A stretch of DNA of 64,000 bases from contig CASDOP010000007.1 in assembly GCA_949282385.1 (NCBI GenBank), forward strand, positions 1-64,000, written 5' to 3'. Each line of letters begins with the position of its first letter. The stretch's first letter is position 1. Below, piece after piece: positions 16,064-24,500 of the stretch. A model generated the notes under the pieces. The model was not told the origin of the DNA. It saw nothing but the letters and a program-made list of their open reading frames with translations, and did no database searches. The stretch is from an uncultured Clostridia bacterium (GTDB taxonomy: Bacteria > Bacillota > Clostridia > Christensenellales > Borkfalkiaceae). The position numbers and the translations under genes are program-made.

Positions 16064-17859
16064 AAGAACCGAGAATGCATATTTCCGACACCCGCAGGAT
16101 AGGCAGGCGCAAGGTAGATACGAAGTATGTTATAGTCAACCTGTTCAGATATTTAAAACCCTGGCTGCCTCTGTTCATAATAGTGTTTGTCGCCAACGTT
16201 GCGGCGGGCGTGCTTTCGCTCGTCGGACCAAAAATAAGCGGTCAGGCAATCGACCTCATTCATGCCGACGGCAGCACGGATATGAACGGCATATATTACT
16301 ACTGCGCTCTGCTCGCGGGCATATATGTGCTGTCGGGCGTAATAAATTATCTCTCCACCATAGGCATAGCCTACGTCGCGCGCCTCATGGTGCGCAAGAT
16401 GCGCAACGACACATTTGAAAAGCTCATATCCCTGCCCGTAAGCTATTTCGACAGCCGTCAGGCGGGCGACATCATTTCCGTTCTGTCCTACGATATAGAC
16501 ACTGTGGGAGAGTCCCTCGCAAACGACGTCGTACTCGTTCTGAACAGCCTCGTAATGATAATAGGCTCGCTCGTCATGATGCTGACGATAGCGCCCCTTC
16601 TGGTACTCGTCTTTGTCGTTACCATACCCGTTTCGGTGTTCATAACGCGCTATCTCGCCAAAAAAGTTCACCCGCTCTTCCGCAAGCGCAGCGCAAAGCT
16701 GGGCGAACTCAACGGCTTCGTTGAGGAGATGATTGCGGGACAGAAAACTACCAAGGCTTACGACTGCGAGCAGGTTGTAATCGACGCATTCGAGCTGAAA
16801 AACCGCGAAGCGATAGACGCATACGCCAATTCCGAATATCTTTCCACCGTAACAGGACCTACATCCAACTTCATGAACAACATCGCCCTCACGCTCATTT
16901 CCGTGTTCGGCGCGCTCATGTACATGTACTCGTTCGGAGGGGTTACGGTAGGTCAGATTTCCTCGTTCGTGCTGTATTCTCGCAAATTCTCGGGTCCCAT
17001 CAACGAAATCGCCAACGTCTTCGGCGAATTCCAGTCGGCTCTCGCCGCGGCGGAAAGGGTGTTCCGTGTGCTCGAAGAAGTTCCGGAAAAACCCGACGCC
17101 GAGGATGCCGTCGAACCGCATAACGTGCGCGGCGACGTCGAAATAAGTCATCTCGCGTTCGGATATGTGCCTGGCAATGAAATAATTCACGATTTTTCCC
17201 TCTCGGCGAAGCAGGGCAACATAATCGCCGTGGTAGGGCGCACTGGCGCAGGCAAGACGACGATAATAAATCTTCTCATGCGTTTTTACGACGCCGACAG
17301 CGGCACTATATCTATAGACGGTACTGACATAATGAAGATGACGCGCTCGGGACTGCGCGGCTGCTTTACCATGGTTCTGCAGGATACATGGCTGTTTGCG
17401 GGAACGGTTTACGAAAATATCGCCTACGGCAAGGAAGGCGCTACGCGCGAAGAGGTGGAAAGGGTGTGCAAAGCCGCAAAAATCCACTCGTTCATAACAA
17501 AACTTCCGCAGGGCTACGATACTTACCTTTCGGACAGCGCCGTCAACATTTCCAAGGGACAAAAGCAGCTTCTGACGATAGCGCGCGCCATGCTCATGGA
17601 CAGTCCAATGCTCATTCTCGACGAGGCGACGTCCAATGTGGATACGCGCACCGAACACATAATTCAGCAGGCAATGACAACGCTCATGCAGGGCAGAACG
17701 TGCTTCGTCATCGCGCACAGACTTTCTACCATAAGGAACGCGGATAAAATCCTCGTCATGGAAAAGGGCGATGTCGTCGAACAGGGCACGCACGACGAGC
17801 TTATGAAAAAGAGGGGCGCATATTACAAATTGTACCGCTCACAGTTTGAAAGTTACTAA
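16060..17859 (+). CDS. ABC exporter half-transporter B (catalytic partner)
   Basis: 599 residues, N-terminal membrane domain plus ATPase. Walker A GRTGAGKTT (about 392) and Walker B LILDEATSNVD with the catalytic Glu (about 517-520) are intact. The signature is altered to NISKGQKQLL instead of LSGGQ. Together with subunit A this gives one consensus ATP site (its Walker motifs with the LSGGQ of A) and one degenerate site, the classic asymmetric heterodimer. The start ATG at 16060 overlaps the stop of subunit A (ATGA) behind GGGGGAGGA, indicating translational coupling for 1:1 assembly. Last gene of the two-component/exporter operon. Confidence 0.95.
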   Translation: MKEPRMHISDTRRIGRRKVDTKYVIVNLFRYLKPWLPLFIIVFVANVAAGVLSLVGPKISGQAIDLIHADGSTDMNGIYYYCALLAGIYVLSGVINYLSTIGIAYVARLMVRKMRNDTFEKLISLPVSYFDSRQAGDIISVLSYDIDTVGESLANDVVLVLNSLVMIIGSLVMMLTIAPLLVLVFVVTIPVSVFITRYLAKKVHPLFRKRSAKLGELNGFVEEMIAGQKTTKAYDCEQVVIDAFELKNREAIDAYANSEYLSTVTGPTSNFMNNIALTLISVFGALMYMYSFGGVTVGQISSFVLYSRKFSGPINEIANVFGEFQSALAAAERVFRVLEEVPEKPDAEDAVEPHNVRGDVEISHLAFGYVPGNEIIHDFSLSAKQGNIIAVVGRTGAGKTTIINLLMRFYDADSGTISIDGTDIMKMTRSGLRGCFTMVLQDTWLFAGTVYENIAYGKEGATREEVERVCKAAKIHSFITKLPQGYDTYLSDSAVNISKGQKQLLTIARAMLMDSPMLILDEATSNVDTRTEHIIQQAMTTLMQGRTCFVIAHRLSTIRNADKILVMEKGDVVEQGTHDELMKKRGAYYKLYRSQFESY

Positions 17860-17868
17860 AATTCTTCC

Positions 17869-17903
17869 GCGCGCCGACCCGAAAACGGGTCGGCGCGCTT
17901 TTT
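17869..17903 (+). terminator. intrinsic terminator of the two-component/exporter operon
   Basis: A 13-bp stem (17869-17881 with 17886-17898) has an AAAA loop and is followed by TTTTT. Confidence 0.93.
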
Positions 17904-17977
17904 CTGCTTGAAATCGCCTCATAATTCGTCGCGATAAACAATTATTGCCTTTTTTGTCCGCATAACCATTCAATTGT

Positions 17978-18006
17978 TTGCCATAAATTTACTTATGTGA
18001 TATAAT
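17978..18006 (+). promoter_or_regulatory. promoter of the hydrogenase operon
   Basis: TTGCCA (17978-17983), 17-bp spacer, TATAAT (18001-18006). The leader of about 65 nt contains a small GCCC-TTGC-GGGC hairpin. I see no clean Rex operator at this promoter. Confidence 0.8.
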
Positions 18007-18079
18007 GCTGAATGTTATTGATATTATTTTATCGAAATGCGCCCTTGCGGGCGACGTAAAAATAAACAGGAGTGAAAAG

Positions 18080-18568
18080 ATGACAACAATGACCTTCGAG
18101 GGCACGAGCGAACAGGAAGTCGCCCTCAAAAAGGTAATAGAAGAGCACCGCGGCGAACGCGGTTGTCTTATGCCCGTGCTGCACGCCGCGCAGGATATTT
18201 ACGGTTATCTCCCCGTTGAAGTGCAGTCTCTCATCGCCGAAGAACTTTCCATACCTTTAGCCGAAGTTTACGGCGTGGCAACCTTCTATTCGCAATTCAG
18301 CCTCAACCCCAAGGGCAAGCACAAAATATCCGTCTGCCTCGGCACGGCGTGCTACGTAAAGGGAGCGGATAAACTGCTTTCCGCGCTCGAGCACGAGCTG
18401 CACATAACCTGCGGACAGTGTACGCCCGACAGAAAATTTTCTATAGACAGCTGCAGGTGCGTGGGCGCTTGCGGACTTGCGCCCGTAATAATAATCGACG
18501 GCGAAGTTTACGGCAGGCTCACAGAGGACGAAGTCCGCAAAGTGCTGGATAAATACATAAAGGACTGA
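18080..18568 (+). CDS. hydC: bifurcating [FeFe]-hydrogenase gamma subunit (NuoE-like)
   Basis: 162 residues. A thioredoxin-like [2Fe-2S] protein of the NuoE/HndA type that passes electrons to the flavin subunit. Four cluster Cys are visible: the C-x4-C pair in CLGTAC and the later pair in CRCVGAC. ATG 18080 with AGGAG about 8 nt upstream is preferred over an ATG at 18005, which lies inside the -10 region. First gene of hydC-hydB-hydA, the same order as in Thermotoga maritima. The complex couples NADH and reduced ferredoxin oxidation to H2 formation. Confidence 0.95.
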   Translation: MTTMTFEGTSEQEVALKKVIEEHRGERGCLMPVLHAAQDIYGYLPVEVQSLIAEELSIPLAEVYGVATFYSQFSLNPKGKHKISVCLGTACYVKGADKLLSALEHELHITCGQCTPDRKFSIDSCRCVGACGLAPVIIIDGEVYGRLTEDEVRKVLDKYIKD

Positions 18569-18581
18569 GGGGGGGTAAGCC

Positions 18582-20474
18582 ATGACTGTCGAAGAACTTG
18601 AAAAGAGGGCGGCGGCTAAAGCCGACCTCATAAAAGTAAGAAGAATAATAAAATCGCAGGCGGAAGAGCTTGCAAAAAATACGGGCTATCGCAAACAGGT
18701 TCTGGTATGCGGCGGTACGGGCTGTACGTCGTCGCACTCGCTCGATGTAATTAAGGAACTTGAAAAGTGCTTTGAAGAGCTGGGAATTGACGACGTTCTC
18801 ATCGTAAAGACGGGCTGTTTCGGTCTGTGCGCTCTCGGACCTATAATGATAGTTTATCCCGACGGCGCGTTCTATTCGCAGATGACGCCCGAACATGCGC
18901 GCACGGTTGCTGAGAAGCACCTTGTAAAGGGCGGAAGCATAGTAAAGGAACTGCTCTATGCCGACACGGTTATGCCCGACGGCTCGGTTCTGCCTTTCGG
19001 CGAGCTGCCCTTCTATAAGCACCAGATGCGCATAGCTTTGCGAAATTGCGGCGTAATCGCCGCCGAGGACATAAACGAGGCTATCGCTGCGGGCGACTAT
19101 CAGGCGCTCAAAAAAGTACTGTTCGACATGACGCCCAACGAAGTCATCGACCAGATAAAGGCTTCGGGTCTGCGCGGCAGGGGAGGCGCGGGCTTCCCCA
19201 CGGGCTTCAAGTGGCAGTTCTCCAAGCAAGCTCCCGGCGATGAAAAATATATCTGCTGCAACGCCGACGAAGGCGACCCCGGCGCGTTCATGGACAGGTC
19301 GGTGTTAGAGGGAGATCCTCACACCGTTCTCGAGGCGATGACCATAGCCGGCTACACCGTCGGCGCGCACGAAGGTTACATATACGTCCGCGCGGAATAT
19401 CCCATTGCCGTAGAAAGGCTCAACATAGCCATAGCTCAGGCGAGGGAAGCGGGACTTTTAGGCAAAAATATTTTAGGCAGCGGCTTCGATTTCGACATTC
19501 AGCTGCGCCTCGGCGCGGGCGCGTTCGTCTGCGGCGAGGAAACTGCGCTCATGACCTCTATCGAGGGCAAGCGCGGCGAACCTCATCCCCGTCCCCCTTA
19601 TTCGGCTCAGTGCGGACTTTTCGGCAAGCCCACCGTACTCAACAACGTCGAAACGTGGGCAAATATTGCGCCCATAATTCTCAACGGCGCAAAGTGGTTC
19701 TCCTCGATTGGCGAACCCAACAGCACGGGTACAAAGGTCTTCGCCGTAGGCGGCAAAATTCACAACGTCGGACTTGTCGAAGTGCCCATGGGAACGACGC
19801 TGCGCACCATTGTTTACGATATTGGCGGCGGCATACCCGGCGGCAAAGCTTTCAAGGCAGCCCAGACGGGCGGACCGTCTGGCGGCTGCATTCCCGCCGA
19901 ATATATAGACGTCAAGATGGACTTCGATAACCTCATCGCAATAGGTTCGATGATGGGTTCTGGCGGACTTATCGTCATGGACGAAGACACCTGCATGGTG
20001 GACATCGCCAAGTTCTATCTCGAGTTCACCGCGGACGAAAGCTGCGGCAAATGCACGCCCTGCCGCATAGGCACAAAGCGCCTTTTGGAAATCCTTACCC
20101 GAATTACCGAAGGCAAGGGCGAGGAGGGCGACATGGAGCGCATAAAGGAAATTGCCGAGCACATGAAGAGTTCTTCTCTCTGTGCCCTCGGACAGTCCGC
20201 GCCCAACCCCGTGCTTTCAACAATCGCTCATTTCGAGGACGAATACAAAGCCCATATCTACGATAAACATTGTCCCGCGGGCGTGTGCAAGTCGCTGCTC
20301 AACTATTACATAGACGCAGACAAGTGCCGCGGTTGCACGCTGTGCGCGCGCAACTGCCCCGTAGGAGCTATTTCCGGCGCGGTAAAGAGCCCTCACGAAA
20401 TTGATGTTGCAAAGTGCATCAAGTGCGGACAGTGCATTGCGCATTGCAAGTTCAATGCGATAGTCAAGAGGTAA
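18582..20474 (+). CDS. hydB: bifurcating [FeFe]-hydrogenase beta subunit (NuoF-like, FMN/NADH)
   Basis: 630 residues. Domains in order: an N-terminal thioredoxin-like [2Fe-2S] domain (CGGTGC and CFGLC, residues 1-125), the NuoF core with the NADH-binding GRGGAGFPTG and FMN-site motifs (about 200-400), an [4Fe-4S] site CGKC-PC near 490, and two C-terminal ferredoxin-type [4Fe-4S] motifs (CRGCTLCARNCP and CIKCGQCIAHC). This is the architecture of electron-bifurcating HydB rather than respiratory complex I NuoF. The GGGGGGG stretch before ATG is a strong ribosome site. It is the flavin bifurcation site of the trimer. Confidence 0.96.
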   Translation: MTVEELEKRAAAKADLIKVRRIIKSQAEELAKNTGYRKQVLVCGGTGCTSSHSLDVIKELEKCFEELGIDDVLIVKTGCFGLCALGPIMIVYPDGAFYSQMTPEHARTVAEKHLVKGGSIVKELLYADTVMPDGSVLPFGELPFYKHQMRIALRNCGVIAAEDINEAIAAGDYQALKKVLFDMTPNEVIDQIKASGLRGRGGAGFPTGFKWQFSKQAPGDEKYICCNADEGDPGAFMDRSVLEGDPHTVLEAMTIAGYTVGAHEGYIYVRAEYPIAVERLNIAIAQAREAGLLGKNILGSGFDFDIQLRLGAGAFVCGEETALMTSIEGKRGEPHPRPPYSAQCGLFGKPTVLNNVETWANIAPIILNGAKWFSSIGEPNSTGTKVFAVGGKIHNVGLVEVPMGTTLRTIVYDIGGGIPGGKAFKAAQTGGPSGGCIPAEYIDVKMDFDNLIAIGSMMGSGGLIVMDEDTCMVDIAKFYLEFTADESCGKCTPCRIGTKRLLEILTRITEGKGEEGDMERIKEIAEHMKSSSLCALGQSAPNPVLSTIAHFEDEYKAHIYDKHCPAGVCKSLLNYYIDADKCRGCTLCARNCPVGAISGAVKSPHEIDVAKCIKCGQCIAHCKFNAIVKR

Positions 20475-20486
20475 CGGAGGGGTATC

Positions 20487-22202
20487 ATGGTAAATCTTAA
20501 AATTAACGGCATCGCCGTGAGCGTGCCGGAAGGTTCAACAATACTGCAGGCGGCAAAGGCTGCAAACGTTCGCATACCCACCCTGTGCTATCTCAAGGAC
20601 GTCCAGTGTGTAGGATCGTGCAGAATGTGCCTCGTCGAGGCAACCGGTGCCAAGGGACTTGTCGCCGCGTGCGTATATCCCGTAGCCGAGGGCATGGAAG
20701 TGCGCACCAACACGCCCCGCGTCAGAAAGTCGCGCAAGACCACGCTCGAACTCATACTTTCCACCCATAAAAAGAAGTGCCTTTCCTGCGTTCGCTCTAT
20801 GAACTGCGAATTGCAGAAGCTGGCTTTGGAATACAACGCCGAAGAAGACAAATTCGGCACCGACCACGACTTAAAGCCTATAGACGACCTTTCCGCCTCC
20901 GTCGTTCGCGACAATTCCAAGTGCATACTCTGCACCAGGTGCGTCGCCGCGTGCGAAAAGCAGACGATAGGCGCGATAGGCGCAAAGAACAGGGGCTATG
21001 CCAAGGTTATAGGTTCGCCCTTCGACGTATCTCTCGCGTTCACGCCCTGCGTAAACTGCGGTCAGTGCGTCGTCGCATGTCCCGTTGGCGCGCTTTACGA
21101 AAAGAGCGCCGTGGCAGACGTCTGGGGCGCAATAGTCGACCCTTCCAAGCAGGTCGTGTTCTTTACCGCTCCTTCCGTCCGCGCGACGATAGGCGAAGCG
21201 TTCGGTCTGCCCGTAGGCTGCAATTGCGAAGGCAAAATGGTTACCGCAATAAAACAGCTCGGCGACGTAAAGTGCTTCAACATGGATACCACCGCCGACC
21301 TTACCATTATGGAAGAGGCGACGGAACTTATAGAAAGGGTGCAAAACGGCGGCAAACTGCCCATGTTCACGAGCTGCTGCCCAGGCTGGATAAAGTTCTG
21401 CGAACATTACTATCCCGACCTTTTACCCAACATATCTTCCTGCAAATCCCCGCAGGAAATGTTCTCCGCGGTACTCAAGACGTACTACTGCGAGAGGGAG
21501 GGCATAGATCCTGAAAATCTCTTCGTCGTATCCGTCATTCCCTGCACGGCTAAAAAGTTTGAAATTGAGCGCGAGGAGCTGGGCGGCTATACAGACGCGG
21601 CAATCACCACGCGCGAGCTTGCAAAGATGATAAAGGAAGCGGGCATAGATTTTGTAAACCTGCCCGAAAGCAAGTTCGATAATCCCTTCGGCGAAGCGTC
21701 GGGCGCAGGCGCGATATTCGGCGCGACGGGCGGCGTAATGGAGGCGGCATTGAGAACGGCGGCTTCCAAGCTCGGCGGAGAATGTGCGCCCATAGAATTT
21801 AAAGAAGTGCGCGGCACGCAGGGCGTCAAGGAAGCGGAATACGATTTGGGAGTTGCAAAGGTGAAAGTTGCCGTCGCTTCGGGACTTGCCTGCGCGAGAA
21901 AGGTTATCGAAGACATAAAGAGCGGCAAAAAGGACTACACCTTCGTCGAAATCATGGCTTGCCCCGGCGGTTGCATAAACGGCGGCGGTCAGCCCTACGT
22001 TCACGACGAAGTGCGCAACAACGTCGACCTCAAGACGCTTCGCGCACAGGCGCTCTACGACTACGACCGCGACAGTACCGTTCGTTGCTCGCACGAAAAC
22101 GCCAACGTAACCAGGCTTTACATGGAATATTTCGGTCATCCCAATTCCGAAAGAGCGCACAAACTTCTGCACACTACATATAGTTACAGACCTAAATATT
22201 AA
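20487..22202 (+). CDS. hydA: [FeFe]-hydrogenase catalytic subunit (bifurcating type)
   Basis: 571 residues. An N-terminal plant-ferredoxin-type [2Fe-2S] domain (C-x10-C-GSCRMC), a His/Cys [4Fe-4S] motif, two [4Fe-4S] ferredoxin motifs (CILCTRCVAACE, CVNCGQCVVACP), then the H-cluster domain. H-cluster motifs: L1 TSCCPGW (about 294), L2 VIPCTAKKFE (about 351), L3 EIMACPGGCINGGGQP (about 487). The L2 motif normally starts with Met (MPC). Here it is Ile, a change in the second shell of the H-cluster. A short C-terminal SSU region is present. Maturases HydEFG are not in the window. It makes or consumes H2 and, with HydB/HydC, balances NADH and ferredoxin pools. Confidence 0.96.
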   Translation: MVNLKINGIAVSVPEGSTILQAAKAANVRIPTLCYLKDVQCVGSCRMCLVEATGAKGLVAACVYPVAEGMEVRTNTPRVRKSRKTTLELILSTHKKKCLSCVRSMNCELQKLALEYNAEEDKFGTDHDLKPIDDLSASVVRDNSKCILCTRCVAACEKQTIGAIGAKNRGYAKVIGSPFDVSLAFTPCVNCGQCVVACPVGALYEKSAVADVWGAIVDPSKQVVFFTAPSVRATIGEAFGLPVGCNCEGKMVTAIKQLGDVKCFNMDTTADLTIMEEATELIERVQNGGKLPMFTSCCPGWIKFCEHYYPDLLPNISSCKSPQEMFSAVLKTYYCEREGIDPENLFVVSVIPCTAKKFEIEREELGGYTDAAITTRELAKMIKEAGIDFVNLPESKFDNPFGEASGAGAIFGATGGVMEAALRTAASKLGGECAPIEFKEVRGTQGVKEAEYDLGVAKVKVAVASGLACARKVIEDIKSGKKDYTFVEIMACPGGCINGGGQPYVHDEVRNNVDLKTLRAQALYDYDRDSTVRCSHENANVTRLYMEYFGHPNSERAHKLLHTTYSYRPKY

Positions 22203-22204
22203 AT

Positions 22205-22233
22205 TAAAAAAGCGGGGAATTCCCCGCTTTTTT
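22205..22233 (+). terminator. intrinsic terminator of hydCBA
   Basis: The palindrome GCGGGGAATTCCCCGC (22212-22227) is flanked by an A run and followed by TTTTTT. Confidence 0.93.
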
Positions 22234-22306
22234 GCGCTTGAAGAAGTTTTTGTTTTGGCTTTTTCGGACGGGCGCGTTAATGTGCGCGGCGTAAGTCATA
22301 AAAAAT

Positions 22307-22433
22307 ACCGCGCGGCGATTAAATATCGCCGCGCGGTCGATAAACGCATGCATAAAAAATAAGGAGTAAATATTTCTGCGAACAAAAAGGCATGCGTAAA
22401 ATGTAGTTCAAAGTTATTTTTAACCTGACTAGC
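22307..22433 (-). ncRNA. candidate small RNA, about 130 nt
   Basis: A strong minus-strand promoter (22440-22468) fires into a stretch without a credible gene and ends at a textbook terminator: a 13-bp stem (22307-22319 with 22325-22337) followed on the minus strand by ATTTTTTATG. Between them, an 8-bp stem (ACGCATGC at 22390-22397 on the transcript side with GCATGCGT at 22344-22351) closes a 38-nt loop that contains UUUACUCCUUAUU, an anti-Shine-Dalgarno-like sequence. A 39-codon frame exists but has no ribosome site and runs into the terminator stem, so a non-coding regulatory RNA is more likely. No known family recognised. Confidence 0.6.
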
Positions 22434-22439
22434 ATAATT

Positions 22440-22468
22440 ATATTAACAGGTTTTTATTGTTATGTCAA
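22440..22468 (-). promoter_or_regulatory. promoter of the candidate small RNA
   Basis: Minus strand: TTGACA (22463-22468), 17-bp spacer, TAATAT (22440-22445), with TATAAT overlapping 3 bp downstream. A near-consensus promoter with no gene in front of it. Confidence 0.8.
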
Positions 22469-22702
22469 TAGCCATTTTAAATTTTTGTTTCAATAATTTA
22501 TATGCGCGCGATTATTTGCGGTTTAAGTCGTTTTTTTAGTTTTTTTGTGCAAATTCGCCGTTTATCGTTCGCATAAAGGTAAATGGCAACGCCCGCTTTG
22601 AACTAAAGTTATATAAATCCGCGCGTGGCATGCCATCGGTATTCCCAACGGAATATTGCCCAGCAAACGCAAAATTTTTATTATACGAAAAAGGAATAAG
22701 CC

Positions 22703-23152
22703 ATGGAAATACGCAGATACGTTTCTTCCGATTGCGCAATTTTATTAAAACTTTTTTACGAAACCGTTCATACGGTAAACGCAAAAGATTATACAAAAGA
22801 GCAGCTCGATGCCTGGGCGACGGGCGATGAAGACTTAAAGGCGTGGGACAAATCTTTTAAAGAAAGTTTAACTCTCGTTGCCGTCGAAGGCGAAAAAATC
22901 GCAGGCTTCGGCAATATCCGCGCGGACGGATATTTAGACAAACTTTACGTAAGCGCGGACGCGCAGCGCCGCGGCGCAGGCACAGCTTTGTGCGACGCGC
23001 TCGAAAGCGCGGCGACAGAAAAAATATTTACGCACGCTTCAGTTACCGCGAGGGGATTTTTCCTCGCGAGGGGATACGTTCAAATAAAGGAACAGACCGT
23101 CGAAAGGCGGGGCGTAAAACTGCTGAATTACGTTATGGAAAAGCAAAAATAA
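22703..23152 (+). CDS. GNAT-family N-acetyltransferase
   Basis: 149 residues. GNAT enzymes transfer an acetyl group from acetyl-CoA to an amine. The acetyl-CoA pyrophosphate loop is visible as RRGAGTALCDAL (Q/R-x2-G-x-G/A, about residues 93-104) after the beta strand YLDKLYVS. The end (ARGFFLARGYVQIKEQTVERRGVKLLNYVMEK) matches the common YafP/ElaA-like subgroup. AAGGA lies 9 nt before ATG. Alone between the small RNA and a convergent lipoprotein gene. Substrate unknown. Confidence 0.88.
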   Translation: MEIRRYVSSDCAILLKLFYETVHTVNAKDYTKEQLDAWATGDEDLKAWDKSFKESLTLVAVEGEKIAGFGNIRADGYLDKLYVSADAQRRGAGTALCDALESAATEKIFTHASVTARGFFLARGYVQIKEQTVERRGVKLLNYVMEKQK

Positions 23153-23235
23153 CTGCTCGGAATAATAAATTGTGCGCCAGCCGCATGCGATATTAATAAA
23201 CAATAACGGCAGGCTTTCACTGTGTATAAAAAAGC

Positions 23236-23268
23236 AAATCCGCCGCATCTTCGCGATGCGGCGGATTT
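23236..23268. terminator. bidirectional intrinsic terminator
   Basis: A 14-bp stem AAATCCGCCGCATC (23236-23249) pairs with its complement (23255-23268). TTTTT follows on the plus strand and, on the minus strand, GCTTTTTT. It serves the GNAT gene and the convergent lipoprotein gene. Confidence 0.9.
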
Positions 23269-23310
23269 TTATCTTTTGCATGAAAGCTGCGATATGCAGC
23301 TTGTTTTTAA

Positions 23311-24408
23311 TTAAATTGTTATATATTCGAGCGAGGAGAGCGAGTAAACGATGTTCCCGAGGTTGAAAGGCATTGTTTCGCTCATTCTTATGAGCGCAGC
23401 CCTGCACGTATTGAGTTCGCTGTTGGAAACGTGGGCGTACCAATATGTGGAGGCAGGTCCGGGCATTTCCGAGGCGAGCGCGAGGGTGAGTTCGTTGTAC
23501 GAATAATTTATAACGTTTTCGTCGTTCTTGCCCGCAATGAGGTAACCGCTGTCTACTGCTGCGTCGAGGGCGCTTACTATCGTCGAAAAGCTCTCGTTTT
23601 CCCTGTCGAGCGAAAGTTCGCCGCCGCATGCCACGGTAAAGCGCGAGGTCTGTTTTTCGGCAGCTCTCATAAGGTCTATGGTGTGCGTTCCGCTGGATGT
23701 GAACGAGCGCATCGCCATAGCAACGTAACTTGCGTCGAATACCGAATATTCCGAACCTACGCCAGCCGAGGCGGTCTGCTTTTCGGGATTTTCTGCCGAG
23801 CGGTCGGTTGTTTCTATTATCGCGCTGTTGCCGTCGCGGTTATAATATACTTCGTACAGACAGTCTACTTCGACATAAGCGCTCGCAAGGTCAGCGGGAG
23901 CAATGGCATTTGGCGACGTGCAAACGATATCCTGTTTTGAATAAACGGGAGTAAGGTTGTTGTCAGCCGAGCGGAAATAGCTTAAAGTGGTAACCGCGTT
24001 GCTAAAATCGCGCTTCGCGCCGTTTACTGTAACCGAGCCTGTCAGCGCGAGCGTCGTTTTGTAAGCGTAAACGACGTCCGTCGTGTCGGATAATCTGTAT
24101 TCTTCGGGAACGGAAGCGTCGTTCCAGTCATACTTTACGGCGTAAAATTCGGTGGTATAAGTTCCGCCCTGATTATATTCAAAGGAATAACTCGTGTTTG
24201 AGCCTTTTTCAAAAGTTATGGCATAGGTGGCTACTTCTTTGCGGGTAAGGCGGTCGGAATTTTCGTTGAGTTCGCCGCCCGCGGGATTGCGTATTTCCCA
24301 GTTGGGCGAAGTGGTGGTTTTGTAACTTACGGTTCCGCCGCAAGCCGCCATAAGAATTGTGCTGCCTGCGCATAAAGCGAGAGCAAGGACTTTGATTGCT
24401 TTTTTCAT
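23311..24408 (-). CDS. lipoprotein of unknown function
   Basis: 365 residues. An N-terminal signal peptide with lipobox (STILMAAC-G, cleavage before about Cys23) means the mature protein is lipid-anchored outside the membrane. The rest is rich in Ser, Thr, Asn and aromatic residues with alternating beta-strand-like patterns (for example SYSFEYNQGGTYTTEFYAV). I recognise no domain. The -10 box lies only 7 nt before the ATG and there is no ribosome site, so the mRNA is probably leaderless. The gene is monocistronic and divergent from addB. Confidence 0.8.
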   Translation of the reverse strand: MKKAIKVLALALCAGSTILMAACGGTVSYKTTTSPNWEIRNPAGGELNENSDRLTRKEVATYAITFEKGSNTSYSFEYNQGGTYTTEFYAVKYDWNDASVPEEYRLSDTTDVVYAYKTTLALTGSVTVNGAKRDFSNAVTTLSYFRSADNNLTPVYSKQDIVCTSPNAIAPADLASAYVEVDCLYEVYYNRDGNSAIIETTDRSAENPEKQTASAGVGSEYSVFDASYVAMAMRSFTSSGTHTIDLMRAAEKQTSRFTVACGGELSLDRENESFSTIVSALDAAVDSGYLIAGKNDENVINYSYNELTLALASEMPGPASTYWYAHVSNSELNTCRAALIRMSETMPFNLGNIVYSLSSLEYITI

Positions 24409-24415
24409 ACTCGCT

Positions 24416-24444
24416 ATTATAGCATATAAATTTTTAATTGTAAA
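24416..24444 (-). promoter_or_regulatory. promoter of the lipoprotein gene (leaderless arrangement)
   Basis: Minus strand: TTTACA (24439-24444), 17-bp spacer, TATAAT (24416-24421). Only 7 nt separate the -10 box from ATG at 24408. Confidence 0.75.
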
Positions 24445-24464
24445 AACTTTTCTGCCCCAAAATA

Positions 24465-24493
24465 TTTAAAAAATGCAAGCGATATGTTATAAT
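24465..24493 (+). promoter_or_regulatory. extended -10 promoter of addBA (leaderless arrangement)
   Basis: Extended -10 TGTTATAAT (24485-24493), with TTTAAA (24465-24470) 17 bp upstream as a poor -35. Seven nt separate the -10 box from the addB ATG at 24501, and there is no ribosome site. Confidence 0.65.
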
Positions 24494-24500
24494 TTGTAAT

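Noticed and set aside
17904..18079. Rex operator at the hydrogenase promoter
   Set aside because: TTGTTTGCCATAAATTTAC only loosely resembles half-sites; no TTGTTA-N6-TAACAA palindrome found.
22310..22435. 39-codon ORF inside the candidate small RNA
   Set aside because: No ribosome site, and its end forms the terminator stem; composition is not protein-like.
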